DNA of 64,000 bases, from positions 45,759,113-45,823,112 of the forward strand of contig NW_020312817.1 in NCBI RefSeq assembly GCF_003265705.1, read 5' to 3'. This DNA comes from Callorhinus ursinus. Its lineage: Eukaryota; Chordata; Mammalia; Carnivora; Otariidae. Position numbers and translations under genes: made by a program. Below the pieces are notes generated by a model. That model made no database searches. It had not been told where the DNA came from and was given only the letters and a program-made list of their open reading frames with translations. This document shows, in pieces, positions 58,391 through 64,000 of this stretch (position 1 is the first letter of the stretch; each line of letters opens with the position of its first letter).

Positions 58391-58634
58391 CTTGAGTCTC
58401 TCATTACTAAGGTGTCTGCTCACTAATTTGTTACTACTTCCATGGGATCTGTATGCTTAAACAATTTAACATTTAAAATAAAGGATTGCTGTTCTCAGTA
58501 ACATATAATTTTAGCAATAAATTTCACTGTTTCTTGCTCCCTTAGAAGTGTACTATGGAAGCGAGACCTAGACTGATAGTCTATTCTATTCACATTTATA
58601 AAATATATCTGAATTATGAGAATAATAAATGAAT
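58391..58634. other. Unassigned sequence
   Basis: Short unique stretch; nothing recognised. Confidence 0.3.
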
Positions 58635-58697
58635 TTCCTTTCCTTTCCTTTCCTTTCCTTTCCTTTCCTTTCCTTTCCTTTCCCTTCCTTTCCTTTT
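58635..58697 (+). repeat. (TTTCC)n pentanucleotide repeat
   Basis: About twelve TTTCC units, pure pyrimidine on the plus strand, with one variant unit near 58681. Probably length-variable. Confidence 0.97.
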
Positions 58698-58759
58698 TTA
58701 TTATTTTCTGGGTTTTCTGACCATCAAACTTAAGATATTCTCAAAAAAGCTAGAATGAA

Positions 58760-58950
58760 GGATGCTTGGGTGGCTCAGTCATTAGGAGCTGCCTTCGGCT
58801 CAGGTCATGATCCCAGGGTCCTGGGATCGAGCCCTGCGTCAGGCTCCCTGCTCACTGGGAAGCCTGCTTCTCCCTCTCCCACTCTCCCTGCTTGTGCTCC
58901 CTCTCTCACTGTCTCTCTGTCAAACAAATAAATAAAATCTTAAAAAAAAA
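58760..58950 (+). mobile_element. CAN-SINE with 17-bp target duplication
   Basis: Complete carnivoran SINE (gatgcttgggtggctcagtc head, tcatgatcccagggtcctgg, ggatcgagccctgcg box B-like, tail aaacaaataaataaaatctt). The repeat aaaaaagctagaatgaa lies at 58743-58759 and 58946-58962; its A-run blends with the A-tail, leaving 11 unambiguous bases. A young insertion. Confidence 0.96.
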
Positions 58951-58962
58951 AGCTAGAATGAA

Positions 58963-59099
58963 ACAATTCGTACCATACTTGGATCCAATGAAAAAAATAT
59001 GGTATTCTTGGTTAAAGATAACTAAATTTAGTTTACATGAAATTAGTTTTGGAAATTATTGATCCTCTTGAGGTAATGAAAGAAGTGGAAAGAATACAG
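58963..59099. other. Unassigned sequence
   Basis: Short unique spacer. Confidence 0.3.
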
Positions 59100-59275
59100 A
59101 GTAATTTTGATGTCTGGTTCCATCACATATGAGACACATGGACAAGAGTGACTTGCTTAGCATGAATGACAAGGATGACTTAACTGACCTGAGTCTCAAT
59201 ACCTTTAGGTATAAACCAAGGTTAATAACTACTTTACAGAATTTTGAGGAGGATGAAATGTAGTGTTATGTTAGA
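59100..59275 (+). mobile_element. MIR SINE
   Basis: The tgtctggttccatcacatat stretch, gacttgcttagcatgaatga, a gacctgagtctcaatacctt block and ataactactttacagaattt then gaggaggatgaaatg follow MIR order. Confidence 0.65.
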
Positions 59276-60074
59276 GATACTATGCAAATATTTTTGTATC
59301 CCAGATGTCTCTAAAACTTCCAGTTTGCTGGATTCACCCTGACTTATAAAATTTATCCAAAATGGCCCAAAACCTGTCTCACATAAGGAGGGCCACTTAC
59401 TTCTCTCTTAGTACTGCTAGGCTTTATTTGTTGCTGTTGTTATTTTGATAAGGCTTATGTCACTCTAAATTACTGTTTGCACTCTATTATTTCCTGCTTA
59501 TGCTTTTTTTTATTGTACTAGCACTGACCAACCCATGCCTCTGGTTGCTGTTTCCTTTTCTTTGCTTCATATAAAACTAGATGGAAACACAGACTGAGCT
59601 GTGTGCACTAACTGTGCTGAAGACACAGAGACCCCGGTGCATGTCTCACTCCAGTTTTCTCTCCCACCCACTAAGTTTTAAACTACCCTAATTCCATTCC
59701 TGATATTTTTCTAGGCAAAGCAATTCAGCTCACTCTTGCTGTCTCCTTCCACACTATGCCTGGTGCTGACCTCACTTTCTGTATCCAAGACAGTTCATTT
59801 TTTTCTCAGCCATCTCAGCTATAAGATAACCTTTCCAAGATAGGAATTTCCATCTCCTAGTAGGCAAAAGTGACTACAGTCAAAAACTGAGATGCCCCCT
59901 GTCTGTGATTTTATATTAATGTAGGTTTAGGCGGCCAATATTTATTTATTTATTTATTGTAGCTTGTGTTTAGCAACAATTGAGATTCAACAGGGCTACC
60001 ATAAAATTTCTATTAGCTAGAACTTTACTAACCTGTCCTTTCAAATAGACTATGCATTCTATTAAAAAAAACCA
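59276..60074. other. Unassigned sequence with a short TTTA repeat
   Basis: No gene or named repeat. (TTTA)4-5 at 59941-59959. Confidence 0.3.
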
Positions 60075-60595
60075 CTTTTTTTCTTATTGAAGTGTAACAC
60101 ACACAAAGAATAGTAAACAAAACAAAAAATATAGAGCTCATTGAATACCTTTTAGGTATTCAGGTATTCACCTAAAGTGACTCCCCTTTTAAACATCACC
60201 TAAGTCAAGAAATAGACACTGGCATCAATCCAGAACCTTATCCATAACCTTTCTCAATCATATCACATTACACCCACCCTAAAGATAACCACTATCCAAA
60301 TTTCCAACACTACAGATTTGCTTATTTGAAATTTTCTGTAACTGGAGCCATACAGTAGGGATTCTTTTGTATCTGATTTATTTTCCTTTTTGTTATGTTG
60401 GTGAGATTCATTCATATTGTTGTATGTAGCTCTAATTCATGAGTTTTAATTGCTATATATAATTTTATTGCATGAATACACCACTATTTCTCTCTTGTCT
60501 CTGGATCCATATTTGTTTTCCATATTTTGGCTCTTACGGATAATGCTACTCTGAACAGGCTGTCATTCATATATATAGCTGAGAGTGGATGTTCT
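60075..60595 (-). mobile_element. Ancient L1 fragment, antisense
   Basis: Ordered landmarks in antisense: cttattgaagtgtaacacac, caagaaatagacactggcat, accactatccaaatttccaa, ggagccatacagtagggatt, gtgagattcattcatattgt and ggctcttacggataatgcta. This is the usual order of old L1M elements. No coding capacity. Confidence 0.72.
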
Positions 60596-61654
60596 CAGGC
60601 TTAGGTCAAATGTGTGTGCAACTGTAGTAAATACAGACATGCTTTTTCCTTGGTCACTTACCCAAAGTTTTCCCCTCTCTAAAGACCTAAGCTTTGGTGT
60701 TGTGCCTTTATGATTTTGCCTTTATAGCTCTAATGTTCAATTACCAGCATCCAATTCTGTCTTCTGTTAAGAGTTGACAGCTTTCATGACACAGCTGAGT
60801 TGAGGTAACATTCCATTAAATTGTGATACCCAAACCTAAATGAGTACATTTAGCTTATTTGGAAAACTGTCACTTTACTTTCTAAAACTTACCTCACTGG
60901 AAATGGAGAACCATTGCCCTCTTCCATGAATTTGATATTTTCATTTTATTGTATATCCTCAGTTAAAGAAAGTGTACAAAATGGCATGCAGGCCTTGAAC
61001 TACATCTTGCTTTCCTGCAGCTAGTTAAGGCAAAATCCATCCCCTGCATGTTGCATGCAATTGTGAAGAAGATAGTTAGGGAGAAGGCAATACACTGCTG
61101 TAGTCATAACCAAGGCCCGTGATTTAGGAAATGTGTATTAGAGGAAACCACAGGGAGTCAATTGCCATCTATCTGCCTCATACACATTTTAATTATACCA
61201 CTAACTTTGGCAGAAAGATGTCATCTAACCCTCTTTTAAGACACATTCTATGTAAAATTAAAATTGCTCTCCTAGGAGGAGGTATATGCATAATGAAATG
61301 CAAACAGAAACACAAGCCCTATTTACCTGAAAGTAACTACTAAAATAAGAAGAGTCCGGAGGATCTATATCTATTTCTATACCTATATATCACTTTATTT
61401 TTAGAATAGCCAAAAAAATTACGACTTTCATCAAGAATAGTAGAAAACTAAAATCCCAACTATTTCAAAAAATCAAATAGAAAAAAGCAAATCATTGTAG
61501 ATTTTTCTATATGAAAATTACCTTCCCTGTCTTCTGCTTAACTTTTTTTCTTGGAACCTTTATAAAATTTCAATTTTAGCATGGCAATTTTTTCAAAAGA
61601 CTATTTCAAAAGTTAAAAAATGTTGATAAGAAATGGGGAAGGTCTTAGTTTATA
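60596..61654. other. Unassigned sequence
   Basis: No gene or named repeat in about 1 kb. The 70-codon frame at 61131-61343 has no motif. Confidence 0.3.
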
Positions 61655-62160
61655 CAGTGCAGCCAGAGTAAAACCCATTGTTAAGGTCTTGTTCAAGGAA
61701 AGACTTGAAGGAAGTAGGGGAATTAGTTACCAGGCTACCTGTGAATAGGGAACTCCAGCCAGAAGGAATAGCAAATGGAAAGAGCTATAAGGAAAATCAT
61801 GTTTAGTAACAAGAAAGTGTACAGTAGTATATGACATCAAGAGATTCAGTGGGAATGTCACACCCTTAAATTGTGTTCTGAAGTCATTGGGAGATTTTGA
61901 ACAAAGCAATGTATAATCAAACTGATGTTTAAGAAGATCACTCTAGCTGTGTATGAGGAATGGATTCAAAGGGCAAGTAGAGGATGGGGGGAGGGTGGCG
62001 AGAGGAGGTCTTTCTGATAGTTCAGACAACAGGTAATTGTGGCTTTGACTAGATTGGTATAATTTAAAGTAAAGCCCGATGAATAAGTAAAGGAACAGAG
62101 ATGCTATTTGCAGATGGAGCAGCAAATATCATCTTTATGGTTGATAAATATAGCTTGGCA
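61655..62160 (+). mobile_element. Old widespread mammalian repeat, class not assigned
   Basis: Phrases such as attgggagattttgaacaaa, gaagatcactctagctgtgt and gaggaatggattcaaagggc resemble a common interspersed repeat of mammals whose consensus I recognise in part but cannot name. Limits uncertain. Confidence 0.4.
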
Positions 62161-62339
62161 GACACATTGCATAGTGAGAGCCAAACATGTAGGCATCCTA
62201 AGTCCCTCCACACTGGTCTAGAAAATGGAGCAGTCTCTCAGAGGAAAGTTTGAATCTTGGTAGAAAATCACTTACTTGGTCTCTGCCTCTCAGGCTAAGG
62301 GATAGGGGGAAGAAATTTTGAGTGATTTCATGTGGTAGA
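62161..62339. other. Unassigned sequence
   Basis: Nothing recognised. Confidence 0.3.
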
Positions 62340-62703
62340 AGCAGTTAGTTATCACCCCAAAACAATTTTCTCCTTTATTCTGGATGTGCGATGGTGCAGC
62401 AAGAAACATTATTTCCCAGCCATCATTCTTACCAAAGTAATGTGAGGAAGAGTGATATATTCATTTCTATATTATTTGCTTAAAAGGAAATCCTGTGCCA
62501 CAAATATCCCCCTTTTTCCTCCCTGCCAGCCAGAAACGACAGTGACTGGAGCATCTTGGAAGCCACATGTTGCCAGATGCTACCTTGAATGAATACTCTC
62601 ATAAGTACTCTCTCATGAAAGAAAGAGTTTTAATATCTTTAAGTCACTGACTTACTGTTGGATCTTTTTGTTGCAGAAGCCTAACCTTATCCTTACTAAT
62701 ACA
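62340..62703 (+). mobile_element. MaLR-type LTR
   Basis: Ends with ttgttgcagaagcctaacct and atccttactaatacaa, the typical 3' end of MLT1-class LTRs. The upstream ctggagcatcttggaagcca and atgttgccagatgctacctt blocks are in the expected order. The 5' end is not clear. Confidence 0.5.
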
Positions 62704-64000
62704 ACTCTTTAGGCAAAGAACCCCAGCAAGCTTAGGACAGAGGGAATGTGGAAAGGTAATGAAGAGGCAAGCCATAATGTCAACAACTATGGTCTTGCAG
62801 AAAGAAATATCCACATTTTCTTCCTTTCTGTATCATATATATGTTTATACATTTTAGCTAATAATCCTGTTTTACTCTCTTTTCTAAAGCTATTTCATAT
62901 AGCATGTGTTATATGAATGGCTTCATAAAGGCTTCATAAAGCCATTGACTTTAAAGCTTACAAGTGGGACACAAAGTTAGGATGAGAGGGTATGACTGAA
63001 GGAGAAATGGCAATCATCCAGGGATTCAGACTCAGAGTTGGATACAATAGTTGAGGAGATTGGAGTTTTTCTACTTTGATGAAAAAATTATTTATTTTTT
63101 ATACAAAATAGGTGAATTGTACTAGAACTAATCAATTTGTGCTTTTGTAGTTGATGCTATTAATTTTTTAAAAGGATGGATAACAGCATATATTGTTATT
63201 AGGCCTACAGGGGATGAACCTTAATAGTTTTTGGTCATATTTTCTGGATATTATGTATTTTTAACATACTATAGATAGCAAACATATCTTTTGTGTTCAA
63301 ATCCTTACAGTAGGATCCAGAAAACCTAAAATCTTTGCCTCTTGGAATTGTCTCTCTCAGACACAAACTTGAGAGCTAACCTCCACTTCTGTCTATCAGA
63401 TAGATATCCCTGTGCAAGACTATAATTTAGAAATGAGAAACTCTAAGGAAAAATTTTTTTTTGGCCAGAGGCAGATATATTTGATTCTGGTAATAGCAAT
63501 GATTTCCTACATTCTATAGTTCCAGTACATAAGCAATTTCAATGCGGCAGTAACATGGTTTATTCTAATGCTTGGTGAAACAACTTTTACTTGCTAAAAG
63601 TTTTATTTTTATCAGGACAATTTGGAAGCACAATTTTTGGGGGTATCAATACTATGAGAATAGAAACCAAAATAAATTTCTGTCCCTGGTTAAACAGTTA
63701 AACAGACACACTTCCCTGCCCCTGGGATAAACAATATGGAATCAAGGATTCCTTTCTGTTCCTTTATTAATCAGTACTAAGAACTAGCAAAAATAACCAA
63801 TTTCTTGCTCCAAAAAATTTTAGCTGATGAAAACAACTAAAACAGCATACTGTAGCCAGACTAACAGGTTACTCTTCAAGAATTTCTTTAAGACTTTTTG
63901 CCTCACTCCGCCTATCATTCCAAAGCTGTTGTGTCATAAGCCATGACCAATCCAAAACAATTCTACTAAGATGCTTGCATTAAAATCATTCAGTCCAGAC
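62704..64000. other. Unassigned AT-rich sequence to window end
   Basis: No gene, long open frame or named repeat. A small local duplication (ggcttcataaag twice) lies near 62919-62941. Confidence 0.3.

Overview
This window is nuclear DNA from a placental mammal, almost certainly a caniform carnivoran of the arctoid kind (bear, seal or mustelid lineage). Two observations support this: six copies or fragments of the tRNA-Lys-derived carnivoran SINE (CAN-SINE) in the bear/seal/mustelid-like form rather than the dog or cat form, and several young LINE-1 (L1) copies whose 3' UTR and 5' UTR have carnivoran sequence. The species assignment is recognition from memory, not a database result.

I find no functional protein-coding gene, rRNA, tRNA or CRISPR array. 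The window reads as a gene-poor intergenic or deep intronic segment. It is AT-rich, has no CpG island outside one L1 5' UTR, and is built from layered retrotransposon insertions separated by old unique sequence. The only gene-derived sequence I can name is a dead processed copy of TPT1 (translationally controlled tumour protein) at 52256-53084, minus strand.

Layout. 1-6.4 kb: old antisense L1, a MaLR LTR, MIR, L2 and a young SINE with a perfect 18-bp target-site duplication. 6.4-9.5 kb: a young antisense L1 with both ends but a large internal deletion. 9.5-18 kb: old L1 and MIR pieces, a SINE, a candidate conserved enhancer near 14 kb and a polypurine microsatellite. 18.1-21.3 kb: an older L1 inserted into a MIR and internally inverted. 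21.4-31.4 kb: MER5A, MIRs, a complete solitary MLT2 LTR, a CR1/L3 relic and an MST LTR. 31.8-38.2 kb: short L1 3' ends, an ancient L1, L2 and a young SINE. 38.2-49 kb: mostly unassigned sequence with a nested L1/LTR. 49-56.3 kb: an insertion-dense block with an MLT1 LTR, two SINEs, the TPT1 pseudogene and a 2.7-kb 5'-truncated L1 that keeps a 635-codon open ORF2 segment. 56.3-64 kb: a hAT MITE, MIRs, a SINE, old L1 and a MaLR LTR.

The elements do not work together as a system. The common thread is mechanism: SINEs, L1 copies and the TPT1 pseudogene all carry the A-tails and duplicated target sites expected of L1-driven retrotransposition. I did not find an undescribed biological system. The most useful leads are the two structurally odd L1 copies (6421-9518 and 18149-21347) and a few non-repetitive stretches that may be conserved regulatory elements. 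Repeat family names are from recognition and their limits are approximate unless a target-site duplication fixes them.
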